Translations under genes and position numbers: made by a program
Source of the DNA: Metarhizium brunneum
Taxonomy: Eukaryota; Ascomycota; Sordariomycetes; Hypocreales; Clavicipitaceae
NCBI RefSeq assembly: GCF_013426205.1
Contig: NC_089426.1
Coordinates: 806,001 to 870,000, forward strand
DNA: 64,000 nt
Direction: 5' to 3'
The notes under the pieces: model-generated
Database searches by the model: none
What the model was told of the DNA's origin: nothing
The model's input: only the letters and a program-made list of their open reading frames with translations
Shown: positions 23,801 to 33,976 of the stretch, piece after piece
How positions within the stretch are numbered: position 1 is the stretch's first letter
How the letters are laid out: every line of letters begins with the position of its first letter

Positions 23801-24167
23801 AGCCGGCCGACGTCCAAAAAACAATCTGGGTAACTGCGAAATGAAGACTTTCCAGGCTACGCTCTAAGATGGTTTCTGTTTCGGCGGCACCTAAATCTGA
23901 CTGGGAAAGTGATACAGTATCGCGGGCAGCCGTGCTCAACACGGTTTCCACCAAGCTCCGTGCCAGTCCGAGGCTTGACAAGGTTGTGAATCTGGCGGCA
24001 TCGAGACTATAGCAGCCGACGAGAGATCCAATGCGGATAGCCAGCGAGGTTGACCGTGTAGCCAAGCTGACAGCATGAGCTATCGGACTGGGGAGGAGGG
24101 TGTGACCGGGGTATTGGCAGGTCACACCGGCAGAGGCCTCGACATCATGAGGCTTGCCTCTGGGCAT
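20817..24167 (-). CDS. Large class 3 (DAG-lipase-type) lipase, 1116 aa
   Basis: One uninterrupted minus-strand frame of 1117 codons. Residues about 1-260 are helical with hydrophobic stretches, and about 290-690 are low-complexity and Ser/Pro/Lys-rich. Residues about 700-1020 form a lipase_3 domain: a YMRYSSACYG lead, FVDPQGG, VPLVHYISLDHEAKAVVLACRGT, DLTCDY, then LVLCGHSLGGGVTSLLG with nucleophile Ser873, followed by YGPPGILSPSLRK and HGNDIVPHLSLG, which carries the Asp/loop of the triad. This is the arrangement of fungal and animal sn1-specific diacylglycerol lipases, so it probably acts on membrane or lipid-droplet glycerolipids. There is no secretion signal, so it is intracellular. The long disordered middle probably carries phosphorylation-based regulation (inference). 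Confidence 0.88.
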   Translation of the reverse strand: MPRGKPHDVEASAGVTCQYPGHTLLPSPIAHAVSLATRSTSLAIRIGSLVGCYSLDAARFTTLSSLGLARSLVETVLSTAARDTVSLSQSDLGAAETETILERSLESLHFAVTQIVFWTSAGFRLTGTTISTASDASQLLLGSLDKLFGSTDSSRAVASIITLVRREFNNPATGVGGEKVGVSDLVVALGALAYLQRTSRRQASEEARRHAYEEVIWDVVVLTDGERIDVRGDEENERQLTPRNDHDPNDLGIRYGAGEDDEAVMQRLKSHITANLEPGTTASISNSVSSVQTITVDVKGPQLLSLPTPPGAEIVETRSASASAGNHRQWSFGPDKDTSYTVVYRIQRDKFRSATFRGEEEESGPAVVEVTDDDPVPTAKPLKRLAPASKSLSDITSLNGKESQRSSSTPSSTAGSPSHASNTNGPFEGPKPLRPSQSGSPETTANQKKQRTPPIEPLSPSSSAKKRTADSSRRSQPKKKAETLSTGKQSEKRPGLKQVLKDSGQSLSNMWNKEGPDHEHSRSVVKQRPQWKGTGGSTSESSNKLKPPAGRTQPQKAQRNVPARRVQTPDPFPRPSSRASYVSIHERRRDSVVSLTDAYSRNSTTGLRPASPTIFRTDYSTQETVSRTPGEPYPVGPVPPSPHGNGHHHRRSTSYAPSLYSLATNDSQTSLLLASYYQKSAYNTSSALNTLRNEGFVDGTFPTGHLLPNIARYMRYSSACYGSHFMKLLGISNELPASQMGDRTHQDVRHFVHHTESEDSNILLASFVDPQGGSDATGSTGTGVPLVHYISLDHEAKAVVLACRGTLGFEDVLADLTCDYDNLLWRGRAYRVHKGVHASARRLLFGDDGRVLVTLKEALLEFPDYGLVLCGHSLGGGVTSLLGVMLSEPNPDGPGFVISAEPYSKLLTQGLGTGHKFSDVRLPQSRRIHVYAYGPPGILSPSLRKITRGLITTVVHGNDIVPHLSLGVLHDFQGLALAFKRDENQTKAEIRRRMWQAFQGHLSDKWYQTTPAAPKEGDEEWVLPMLQALRGTMKGKKLVPPGEVFAIETTRVLRRDAFVKQEEGPIGRPARRVVLKYIRDVEGRFDEIRFGAGLLTDHSPAKYEDALNKLRLGVVE

Positions 24168-25063
24168 AGCGAAAGTGCGGCGTAGAATAGCTTGATGAAA
24201 GTAGATTGGGCATAGGAGTCGAGCGCATTATACGCACAGATGCGTATACTAAAGTGTTGCAAAGGAGAGGTGCGGACGGGGTCAAGTTGAAGAAGGAGAA
24301 TAGAGACCAGACCAGGGAGGGGCCCAGCATTAGACAGACACGTAGAACAGCCACAGCACTCTATAGGGCGGGACGTGGCAATGTTTTAGGTGTGTTGAGT
24401 CGCGACGGACAAAGGGCCAACTAGAGGAGCCGTAATGTCCGTTGGGAATGAATGGTGAAAGGTGGGCTTGGGTTTGGGTCCGGCGTTTAACGTCGATGAT
24501 GTGTTTTGGCTTCTGGCATTGAAGTCGTCGGGCAGGTCACTCTGGTTCCTGGCGAGAAGTATCTTGGTCGTATTCCTGCCAGGTGTTAGCAGGCTGCCCG
24601 GTACATAAATGGTACTTGGTTTTCGGTGGAGCACTTGCATGTGATTGTCACATTGCCACCCTGCCTTGTCGCATGCTAAAGTTCCAGATGGCACTCTAGA
24701 GCGCGCCTCTTGACAAAGTCAACATCAACAATGGGCGCCACTTTTGTTCTAACCCTCTGCATATGGGTTTTTCGATTACATTTTCCTACTGCAGGCATCC
24801 GATGCATCTGTTTGATAGGCGTAGGTTCTCTGCTTGGATGTGACGGGCGAATCGATCGGTATGTGTACATGGGTCATTAAGCCGGCACTCTGGCGTGGAT
24901 GCAGACGCAAGAGAGAATCGACTCGAGCACGGAAACATGTGATACTCATGACAGTATATAACGGCCAAGAACAAGCACCTCCGGGCAAAATACTTGCCCC
25001 AAGTATTTTCATGCACATGTTCGTCCACAGATCACACTGCGTCAACTTCGCGCCATCATGTCT
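24168..25063. other. Intergenic
   Basis: Upstream of the lipase gene and downstream of the kinase gene. Only short overlapping frames; no gene recognised. Confidence 0.5.
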
Positions 25064-26759
25064 TCAAGCCTCCTCCAACAACCAGGGGTCTGTCATAAGT
25101 TCTTTAGCTGTCGGTCGCATCTTGGGGTCCCAAGCAAGGACTCTCCGCATAAATCGTAGAAACTTGGTCTTGTCTTTAAGCTTCGCCTCTGCTGCATCCA
25201 ATGTCTTTTCAGATGGAACAGGAACAAAGCCTCCCCAATTCCCTGCATGTGCGGATGCAGAATTAGTCACCAGCCTAACAATCAACAAGATACAAGTGGA
25301 CGTACCGTTCTCGTCCCAGTATTCAAGTGCTCGCTCATGGTGCCGGTTCAACAGGTCTCTGGGAGGTGGGCCGAGGGCGGCTATAAGTTCGGAGAAATGC
25401 ACGCCATCTGAAAAACTGCCATCGGCTTTTCTGGCGCTGAATAATGTTTTACCCTCCAAGAGATCCCATGCCTGGAACTGGTGAGCGTGAAGGCTTGATA
25501 AAACTCTTAGGGACGCATGCAAAGACATACCGTAAGCCCAACGCTCCAGATATCGACAGCATAGCTCCATTGAATCCATAATAGCGTCTCCGGAGCTCTA
25601 TACATAATGGGCATGATGTCTCCTGCATGAGGCCCCGGCCCAAGTCTGGCTTCTCCAAAGTCGGATAGAAGGAGTGGACCAACTTTCGGCTTCATGAGTC
25701 GAGAGGAGTAGATGGTCCGATCGAAAACCTTCTTTCGCGGAACTGGATTAGTCATTTCAGTATCCTCTAGCGTCCGAAATAAAGAGTCGTCCTCGATACC
25801 GAGAAGTAGGTTACCGGGATGGATATCTGTCGAATTCATTTCAGACTTAGCATGGGAACTATCGATGCAGATACGCCTGAGGGACAGAATGTGTCAAGAA
25901 GATGGGAAAATGGCTGCGTACCAGTGTGCACGACCTGGACTTTGCTATGTAAGAAATCAAGAGCCTGTAGAAGCTCCTTGATAGCGCTCTTGACGAAGTT
26001 TTCATTAAATCCACGGCCTTGCATAAAAACAGTGTCCATATCACGCAAACTCATTTGAGAGGCTTGAAGCACTAGGACGATGTGGGTGCCAAAAGGACCG
26101 TTGACATTGAATGAGCCAAGTAGCTTCCTTATGTTTTCTGCACCAATATGCCGGCTCGGCAAGGCCTTGTTGAGTTTTTCATAAAAGGGCAATTCCCGGT
26201 GTTGAGCTGAGTTGTGTATATAAATTTTAAGGGCGACATATTGATGCTCTCTGTGCTGCAAGGTCAATCGCGCGTCACGTTTCGCACTCCTCACGCGCCT
26301 CACTCACTGGAGATCACGAGCTAGCCATATGGTAGAGGACGACCCATAGCCCAACTTTGCTACTGTCTGGAACCTGTCATTGAAAGTTTCGCCAAGTCGG
26401 ACGGGGTAGAAGTGATGAGAATCATATTCTGGTAGCCCTTCCTCTTCCAGGAGCCGTGTATCATCAATAATGTCAAACCCCTGAGATGGAAGCGTGCGTG
26501 TGGCTCTGACCGACGACGCGCTGTAGTCGCCCAGCCAAGCTTGTGGGCCAGAGAACTGGCTCTTCGTGAAGCATTGAGTGAAACACAGAGTTGCGGGCAC
26601 AAGGGCAATAATGCAGGTGAGCGACTTGGTGTTGGAGAAAGCAGGCGTGCTATTAATGGCCGTTGCATATCTGCAATTAGGAATCGAGCTGCCAATACAG
26701 ATCTGGTGGTACAATGACGTGGATGCGGGCTTGGAGTTGGAACTTCGAACTGGCGCCAT
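25064..26759 (-). CDS. SRPK-like serine/threonine protein kinase, 473 aa, five exons
   Basis: Minus-strand exons 26759-26308, 26250-25922, 25826-25531, 25471-25306 and 25242-25064, all in frame. After an N-terminal part of about 115 residues comes the SRPK-type opening: EYDSHHFYPVRLGETFNDRFQTVAKLGYG, split here as YPVRLGETF and KLGYGSSSTIWLARDL. Lys159 sits in YVALK, the catalytic loop reads HTDIHPGN (Asp261) instead of HRD, and SDFGEAR (DFG 316-318) and MYRAPE follow. The HTD form is normal for fungal SRPK-like kinases. The classical family phosphorylates SR splicing factors, but this expanded fungal branch has largely unknown targets. The N-terminal stretch has no clear signal, and its start at 26759 is the least certain part of the model. 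Intron 4 (63 bases) is frame-neutral, so retention would insert 21 residues. Confidence 0.85.
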
Positions 26760-27720
26760 GGCTCAGCATCCAAAATGTCTAGTTCAATGTTTTGGCCCGG
26801 GACACCAGGCACAGAAATTTGACATCAATGGAGCTTAACGGAGCACTGAGCGATTGGTTGCCGGCCATTGGACCAAATTACTGGATCTACGGAGGGCCCG
26901 TTCAGTGTTTCCAATAATAAACACGAGGCTCCGGCTTATGTTGCCACAACAGCGCCTGTCCAAGGTTCAAGGGCCAGTCACCGCCACGCCAGCAATCGTG
27001 AATAAGGGCCATGCCGGTTTGTCGATTATCGTTGGTTGAATTGTGTCACCTTTTCCGTAGCCGGTGAACAATTCCTCGGCATTCTGTCAATGTCGAGTGC
27101 GGGAAGCCGCAAACGGTTCGGGCTCAAGACAATGGAACGGTTGAATGCGCCAAGAAAGCACTTGAGACCCCATGCCCCTGAAGAGCGCCCCTGCGATCTG
27201 CCTCCAGGGACCTGCCTACAGGGCTGGGCAGGCGCAGTGGGCTTCTTTCCACAGCCAAAACAATAACTTGGGCCAATCAGGCGCCTCCTCTCCCCCACAA
27301 GGGCTCTCCTTGGCCGCTGACCAGAGGCGCCAGCACAGACCAGTCGGCCAGATGCGTCCGTCTCAGCCTCACCGACCTTGGCCAGCCTGACCCTGGATGT
27401 CCCAATCTTGTTGTCTTGGATGCTATCGGCTGTGATGCTTATCGACTTGCGCCTCACCATCCCATCCAATCCCAACCCCATCTGCCGTGCTTTTCTCTCC
27501 TGCCCTCCCCTTTTTTTCTCCCCCAGCTAGACTTCGACTCTCGTTTCTTCATTTCAATCCATCCCGACCGCTCTACCCTCGCTCGCTGAACTACATTGCT
27601 GTCTCTTGCTACCCCAATTGATACGAATTAGCCTTTGTCCCCGTTTGTACGCCACCAAACCCAACACCCCACGCCAACGTTCCTCAAGTCCCTATGCCTC
27701 ATCCAACCATCGAAATTACC
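26760..27720. other. Intergenic, divergent promoters
   Basis: Upstream of the kinase (minus) and GNA1 (plus). Pyrimidine-rich DNA at 27490-27700 is typical of a fungal promoter/5' leader. Open frames at 27026-27481 have no recognisable content. Confidence 0.5.
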
Positions 27721-28358
27721 ATGGCATCCGAAGAGGGTCTCTTCTCATCGAAGCTCATCTCTTCCGAGGTGTCTGAAAAGCTGCCTGAAGGCTACCAGCT
27801 GCGGGCCCTGCGACCGAGCGACTTTGACACCGGCTTCCTGGAATGTCTGCGAGTGCTGACGACGGTCGGCGACATCACCAGGGAGGCGTTTGAGGAGCAG
27901 TTCAAGCAGATGAATCAGCAGGGGGGCTACTACATCGTTGTCATTGAGGACACCAACAGAACTGAGAAGGAGAAATCGGTCGTTGCTACGGGTGCTCTGA
28001 TAGTTGAGCGCAAGTTGTACGTCCCCAATCTCCAGCCACGCTGGAAGACTCGCGATGGAACCCCAAGTCAACAACACCTGGAGAGGAGAACCGATTTGCT
28101 GACTATTTACATAGCATCCACAGCCTCGGTGCGGTCGGCCACATTGAAGACATCGCCGTCGCCAAAGACCAGCAGGGCAAGAAACTCGGCCTCCGACTCA
28201 TTCAAGCCCTCGACTACGTCGCCGAAAAGGTCGGCTGCTACAAGTGCATTCTCGACTGCAGCGATGCCAACGAGGGTTTCTACGTCAAGTGCGGCTTCAG
28301 ACGGGCCGGCTTGCAGATGGCACACTACTACCAGGGAAATAAGAGTAAATCTCAATAA
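27721..28358 (+). CDS. gna1: Glucosamine-6-phosphate N-acetyltransferase, 179 aa
   Basis: Exons 27721-28016 and 28115-28358; the 98-base intron (GTACGT...ATAG) joins TT to C inside IVERKFIHSLG. The fold is a GNAT acetyltransferase: LRALRPSDFDTGFLECLRVLTTVGDIT near the start, VVATGALIVERK, GAVGHIEDIAVAKDQQGKKLGLRLI with the acetyl-CoA-binding loop, then CYKCILDCSDANEGFYVKCGF. These match yeast Gna1 closely in order and motif. It makes N-acetylglucosamine-6-phosphate from glucosamine-6-phosphate and acetyl-CoA, a step to UDP-GlcNAc for chitin and glycosylation, in the cytosol. The ATG at 27721 has a strong ACCATGG context; one nine codons upstream (27694) is weaker but possible. Confidence 0.95.
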
Positions 28359-30101
28359 GTCTCCGTCGTGTTTTTTTGGCCGCCGCGACACCTCTCCCGA
28401 AATGCCTCTTTTACCCGACAGCCCTCGACCACCTTACTCCCGACCGATTTCATCATGCAAGTCTTGATACTCGCAAGCCCGTAATGGCTCAGCATGTACA
28501 AGACTGCACTTGTCTTTGCGTTTACTAGCACATTAGCCTGATGGCCACACTTGTCGATTTGAATACAGCCCGTCCTTGCTATATATGATTTTTGGTTTTG
28601 AATATTTGTTTTTTTTTCCTCTGTACATGGGGCTGATGCGTTGTTCTCGCGGCGCAGGTAGCAAAATCTAGAGCTGGCATGGAACAAGGTTTGGGCGCAC
28701 ACTGGCAGTGCCGCAATTGATTGATGGGTAGACGGCATGGAATGTATAGACGTCAGACGTACTCGGTGCCGCATTAATGCAGGGATCGATTCGAGCTTGG
28801 ATTGTGCTATGCGTGACACGGGCGAATGGGTATTTATCCGCCCATTGTGAATGAGTATCGTAACCAAGGCTGTCGAGTCATGTCGCGCCCCGCCCAGGGC
28901 ATTGCAACATGGTGAGTATGTCTTCACTGCTCTGTCATTTTGCCATGCTCCAAATTGCAATAGAGGTCCAAGTTGGTGCGAAGGCGCCCTTGGCGTGCAA
29001 ACATTCCAAATGCCCAAGGCGAGTGGATTTCAGCCCGGCAAGCGAGCGGCTTTGGCCTAGCCTCTCTCGACAGGCGGCATCAGACGTGCTCCAGTCCGCA
29101 ATACGATAGAAGCAGATGACTGCTCCCCTAAGCGATGCATCTGCAGGACGACGTTCTATTCTCCATCTGCATGCGAGACTACGTCTGGTACGTACAACAG
29201 CACTGTACTTCTCGGTTCTACACACTCTCCACAACCTGACCGCGAGTAATATTTCACAGTGCATATACGACAGAATATATTTACACATGAAGAAGTATAC
29301 ACTAATATTGATACCACAACATATTACAGTCTATAGCGTGATAGCCCGGTACCCAACCCAGTTGAATACATATACTTTTCGCCTCCCACTGTATCCCGCC
29401 CGACGGTAAATAAAGACGTTCGAAACGTCTGGTCGCCGGCCGCATCCCGTCCGCACCAAACCACATCCGGCGCCTCACGACGGAAACCCTCAAACATTGA
29501 ACCCTCCAACCCTCCCAGCGTTCCCCAGACGCCCGGTCTCACGACTAGGTCCAGCCGCAATTTCGTCACTCGCCAGCCACGGCACCTATTCCGTCACTAT
29601 TCACAGCGTATTGCCTCGTCCCCAGGCGCACTCCCCCGCCCCCCCAAAACCCAATGCGCTTGCATGTGCTCCACCACGCAACTCGGCCAGTTCGTCCTGA
29701 GACACCAGACTCGACACACTAGCTAGCAGCAAGCATGTGATCGATCAGACGACCAGTCTCCAGATGCAGCAGCCAGCCCACCTCTCTCCTCCTCCGAGCC
29801 CGTCGTGGCGCCCTGCACCCCAGGAAGTGCGCGGGAGGGCTAGAGAGTCTGTTTTGACATGGCTCGTTTCTTCCTCCCGTCCCAGGCGGGGATCTGCTCG
29901 AGTTTTAAATACCCTGGCTTGGTCCAATGATTCCCCTTGGCCTCCTCAGTCTCCCCTTCTGCTTGAGGTTGGACCTTGTTGCAGACCGCTCGTCTTTTCC
30001 CTAGACTAGACATCTTTGCAGCCGTGGTGTTTTTTAAACTACAACTTGCGTTGGGTATTTTCTTTTCACCTCGAGTCTTAAGGGTTATTTGGGAGTTGAA
30101 A
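28359..30101. other. Intergenic, 1.7 kb, with one dispersed-repeat copy
   Basis: Contains repeat copy A at 29271-29390. The 29.4-30.1 kb part is C-rich, resembling a promoter and 5' leader of the small gene at 30102. No other gene is supported. Confidence 0.45.
29271..29390 (+). repeat. Dispersed element, copy A
   Basis: CAGAATATATTTACACAT ... AGAAGTATACACTAATAT ... AGCGTGATAGCC-GGTACC ... CGCCTCCCAC. Shares block order and spacing with copies B-E elsewhere in the window; diverged. Confidence 0.6.
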
Positions 30102-30379
30102 ATGGACGAGTTTCACCCTGTCCTTGCGCGCATGCGCATCGCTGCGCTTCAGTCAGAGTATGTCTTACCCCCGCACCCCCTGCGGCTCTGCCTTTGGTCT
30201 CGGGAAATGTGTGCTGACGAGGCTGTGCTAGAGTACTGTCGCGGAACACGCAGGCAAATGGCTTTGTGCGCTTTCAGCGCAGCAAGGTCACTGTTGTGAA
30301 GGACCCCTCGGGGGCGTGGAAGCTGGGCAAGAAGAGGGTTGTTAGGGCGCGCTCAAACTCTACCTCGAGCACATCCTGA
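30102..30379 (+). CDS. Putative small basic protein, 67 aa, two exons
   Basis: Exons 30102-30157 and 30232-30379. Intron 30158-30231 has a GTATGT donor, a GTGCTGACG branch region and a TAG acceptor; GA joins A to give Glu19. The product starts MDEFHPVLARMRIAALQSE and ends in a basic, serine-rich tail (KKRVVRARSNSTSSTS). It is too short to recognise. Support comes from clean splice signals, an open second exon, and the A-rich start context (GAAAATGG). It could instead be the first exons of something larger or a spurious model. No signal peptide or membrane segment is seen. Confidence 0.45.
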
Positions 30380-30585
30380 AAACGATTCTTTGTCCAAGAC
30401 GTCAAGTGGGATGGGATAGAGGGGGGAAACGCAGAGTCAACGAGATTTGCTGTCGATTCATTGGCTTCAGGGGGATGGAATTCGTTGGTCTGGGGAGTTT
30501 TTGAACAGCGTCGGATTTTCTAGTAGCGCTAATGATACCTCTCTACTACACCGTTGCAAACCCCGTCTCGCTTTCCTCTTCTCAT

Positions 30586-31496
30586 CTACCGGCCCATCCA
30601 ACCGCCGTCGACGACCAGCGTGTGGCCGCTGACGTAGCCGCTCGCCCGGCTCGCCAGATAGACCGTCGTGCCCTTGAAGTCGTCTGGGCTGCCCCATCGT
30701 CCCGCGGGGATGCGGGCGCTGATGCTCGCCAGGCGCTCGGGGTTGTTCAGCAGCGCCGTGTTCATGTCCGTCTCGATGTATCCGGGGGCGATGGCGTTGA
30801 CCGTGATGCCCTTGGACGTCCATTCGTTTGCGAAGCTCTTGGTGACCTGGCCCACTGCGCCCTTGGACGCCGCGTACGCCGGGACCGTGAAGCCGCCCTG
30901 GAAGGTGAGCAGCGAGGCAAAGTTGATGATGCTGCCGCGGCGGCCGGTGGTGGGCGACGGCTCGAGATGCAGCATGTGTGCGCCCACGTCTCGGCAGAGC
31001 GTGAATACGGCATTGAGGTTGACCTGCATGACCTGCGCAGGGCTGTTAGCACCGCGACGCTGCGTTTCACATCAGGGGGTAGGTAGGCAGGAACCTCGTT
31101 GAAATCGCTGTCGGGAAACTCCTCGCACGGATGCCGCCTCTGGATGCCGGCACACGTCACCAGAATCCGAAGCTCGTGTCCGTCGGCTAGAATCTTGGGA
31201 GTCAGCGCCTTGACGGACTGCTGGTCCGCCATGTCGGCCGTGTAGATCCATGCCTTGCGGCCCAACTTTTCAATCGCTTCCTTGGTGGAAGTGACACTGG
31301 TATCTCGCTGTTTTGTAGGAATCAGCATGGCTCTTCGCTAATGACCCTTCATGCTTGGTTGTTTTCGAAATACCTGTACGAGAATGACATCAGCGCCTGC
31401 TTCGGCGAGGCCAATAGCCACAGCCTGGCCGATGCCACGGGTGCAGCCTGTGACCACGGCTGTCTGGCCCTGGAGTGAGAATATCGGCGCGCTCAT
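30586..31496 (-). CDS. Short-chain dehydrogenase/reductase (gluconate-dehydrogenase-like), 260 aa
   Basis: Minus-strand exons 31496-31374, 31307-31095 and 31032-30586, all codon-complete. It is a classical SDR: the cofactor loop TGCTRGIG (16-23), CAG in place of NNAG in the VTCAGIQRR segment, Asn117 in MQVNLNAVF, Ser152, and YAASK with Tyr165/Lys169, then PGYIETDM and a C-terminal [11 protein letters not shown]. The sequence around GIQRR and VMQVNL resembles 2-deoxy-D-gluconate 3-dehydrogenase (KduD) and gluconate 5-dehydrogenase, so a sugar-acid or sugar substrate is likely, but the precise one is not fixed. Cytosolic. Intron 2 uses a weak donor, GTTCCT. Divergent from the APH-like kinase gene 325 bases away. 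Confidence 0.88.
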
Positions 31497-31820
31497 ATCG
31501 ACTTGTTTCCGTGTGTTTTTGATGCTGGGGCGAAGCAGCGCGGAGAGGGCGAGGACATGAGGTGATATCTTTTCGGCAAAGTCGACACAAAAGCAAAAGC
31601 CGACGGCTGCTGCCTCCCCCGCGGGGGTTCTAGTGGGGGCTCGGCGCTAAATGCTCGATTTGGTAATATTGCTTCAGGGTCCCCACGTGAATTGCAGTTA
31701 GCATTGACATGTAGTCACTAGGTCAAATCAAGCGGTAATAGCACGAATAGATAGAGCCAATTGGTAGCACGATTAACACGACCAGACCCTTCAAATCAGC
31801 CTTACCATATCCTATCCAGG
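31497..31820. promoter_or_regulatory. Shared divergent promoter region
   Basis: About 324 bases between the ATGs of the SDR (minus) and the APH-like kinase (plus). No clear TATA box or repeated operator is seen. Co-regulation is possible but unsupported beyond the arrangement. Confidence 0.3.
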
Positions 31821-33308
31821 ATGGCAGCACGACAGGACTCTGACAATGTTGCATGGGACCGAAGCGACAAGCTCTGGGAGGAGGCCATGAAGCAAGTCCG
31901 ATCTGCCTCAGCCTGTCGCAAAGTCGTATCTTTTGCCGAGAAGATGTTTACAAAACCCGCGACTTTGGTCACCCCCTTGATCATTGACGGCTTCAATGTG
32001 CTCTATCCCATACGCATCGAGGGTCTTGCCACCAACGTTCTCGTTCGTCTGCCCTGCCCCAACCAAGCGCTGTTTCCTGAAGAGAAGACACTTGCAGAAG
32101 CCGCGACCGCGGCATGCGTTAGCCAACGTACTCTTGTTCCGATCCCGAAACTTTTCAGTCACGGCATTGATGCCGATATTGGGCCGTTCATGATTATCGA
32201 AGACGTTGGATCTCGACGGGGCATGGGCCAGGTCCTGGAAGCTCCCCGAGATGATCCTAATGACACGCCCGTCTTGCAACCGGACATTCCCGAGGACAAG
32301 CTCAAGTGCCAGTATTTTAAAATGGCACGGTGTGTGCTACAGCTTGCACAAGCTACCTTTCCATGTATCGGAAGCCTCGTCGAGGCAAGCAACAAGTCGT
32401 ACCGCGTAATGGGACGCCCCATCACTCTCAACATGCGCAACATGGTTCAGCTTTCCAATGTTCCAACATGCATCTTTCCTCCCAAAGGCACCACGTACCG
32501 CAGCGCTGATGAGTGGTATACCGTCTTGGCTGAAATGCAAATCGCAACCCTCGTCTTCCAGCGCAACGACATGATTTCGTCAGAGGACGATTGCAGGACC
32601 AAATATGTCGCTCGGCAGCTGTTCCGCAGATTAGCCAAGCAAGGGCGACTATCAATTTTCGGATTCGCTGAGGATAACTGGTCGTCCTGCTGCAAGGACG
32701 CCCCCGCAACATTGTCCGCGCCAGACGGCTCGGGCTCTTTTCGCCTGTGGTCCGATGACTTCAGACCTGCCAATGTGCTCGTCGATGAGAATGACCATGT
32801 TCTCGCGGCCATTGACTGGGAATACGCATACGTCGGGCCAACGCAATTCGTCCTTGACCCGCCCTGGTGGTTACTTCTCGACGTGCCAGAGATGTGGGAT
32901 GATGGCATTGATGACTGGACTTCCGTCTACGAAAGCCGGCTGCAGACCTGGCTTTCAGCCCTGGAAGAGGCTGAGAAAGATGTGCAAGCCGGTTCTTCAC
33001 GGCTCTCGGAATACATGCGCGAGAGCTGGAGGACAGGCCGCTTCTGGCTCAATTATGCCGCGAGAAAGAGCTGGGCCTTTGATGCTGTATACTGGAAGTA
33101 CTTGGATGAGAGGTTTTTCGGTCACCGGGACAAAGATATTTCCACGGAGCAATTGTGGAAGACGAGGGTAAAGCTTCTGGATCAAGAGGAACAAGCGGGG
33201 ATGGAGGCGCTCGTGCAAGTGAAGATGGCGGAGATGCAGCAACGAGTACTGGTTGAGTGGGATGCTGTGGAAGCGAGGGAACGACTGTCTTCCCTTCTCT
33301 TCGACTGA
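31821..33308 (+). CDS. APH-fold phosphotransferase (aminoglycoside/choline kinase-like), 495 aa
   Basis: Single exon. It fits the phosphotransferase enzyme family (APH): the N-lobe segment ATNVLVRLPCPNQALFPEEK with the ATP-binding Lys region, FMIIEDVG, and a late catalytic block FRLWSDDFRPANVLVDEND followed by VLAAIDWEYAYVGP, equivalent to the HxDxxxxN and D-x-D/E elements (Asp-Asp replaces the usual His-x-Asp). The C-terminal 150 residues are helical and charged. Such fungal proteins are numerous, and substrates are mostly unknown; small-molecule or sugar kinases are the usual guess. The frame is open from 31761 only by a TTG; ATG 31821 is the start. Intracellular. Confidence 0.85.
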   Translation: MAARQDSDNVAWDRSDKLWEEAMKQVRSASACRKVVSFAEKMFTKPATLVTPLIIDGFNVLYPIRIEGLATNVLVRLPCPNQALFPEEKTLAEAATAACVSQRTLVPIPKLFSHGIDADIGPFMIIEDVGSRRGMGQVLEAPRDDPNDTPVLQPDIPEDKLKCQYFKMARCVLQLAQATFPCIGSLVEASNKSYRVMGRPITLNMRNMVQLSNVPTCIFPPKGTTYRSADEWYTVLAEMQIATLVFQRNDMISSEDDCRTKYVARQLFRRLAKQGRLSIFGFAEDNWSSCCKDAPATLSAPDGSGSFRLWSDDFRPANVLVDENDHVLAAIDWEYAYVGPTQFVLDPPWWLLLDVPEMWDDGIDDWTSVYESRLQTWLSALEEAEKDVQAGSSRLSEYMRESWRTGRFWLNYAARKSWAFDAVYWKYLDERFFGHRDKDISTEQLWKTRVKLLDQEEQAGMEALVQVKMAEMQQRVLVEWDAVEARERLSSLLFD

Positions 33309-33976
33309 TTTCACATAGATGCCGCTCGCCGGCCACTATGACTGTGATGTTCGACTTACTGCAGGGCCTGGCGCGATGGTCACCATCGTCATTGGTCCCG
33401 TAGCTGCTAGTGTCAATGAATGTGAAGCGAAGACCCGGCTGTTTCTTGATGCGTAGTTGATCAACCATGATTGATCCTCCCACCTTCGTCCGCGACAGAG
33501 AAATGCCACCAGAACACCCAAGTAGTGCGCCAGGTAGGGGACCTCGCATCTTCTCCTCGTGTTCCAAAGCATCCAGAAAGGTGTCCAATAGGTTTGTATG
33601 CTTCCATCCAAGTGATATACCCGCCGGGCCAATACTCTGGGCTTTTAACAAGGAGCCACCACGGCGGATTGAACGAAAAATGTTATTGTAATATTATTTT
33701 CTCGTATATTTTAGGAAAATATCTGGTAGTAGTATAAGATATTATACTTCTTATAAGTATACATATCACCAAGTAAACGATGCCTAGCTATCTCAGTCAT
33801 TCAAGCAAGATTTCTGGCACTACAGCCGAAAAAAAGTCATGGCTTGATATACCTAGGTAGTCTTGGTTCATTGTATCACACACAGTCAAGCATATCCAAC
33901 GCCGGCCCATCAAGTAGCCGTTGTGCCCCGACCTCAACCCGAGCATGTCGATGGCTCACCCCCTCCACGCCGGGCA
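33309..33976. other. Intergenic between convergent genes
   Basis: 3' flanks of the APH-like and alpha/beta-hydrolase genes. Very AT-rich at 33680-33780, with small inverted repeats such as ATACTT...AAGTAT; a tentative but unproven relative of the dispersed element. Confidence 0.4.

Noticed and set aside
33681..33790. AT-rich palindromic stretch resembling the dispersed element
   Set aside because: Only fragments such as AGAAGTAT match; the ordered blocks are missing, so not counted as a sixth copy.
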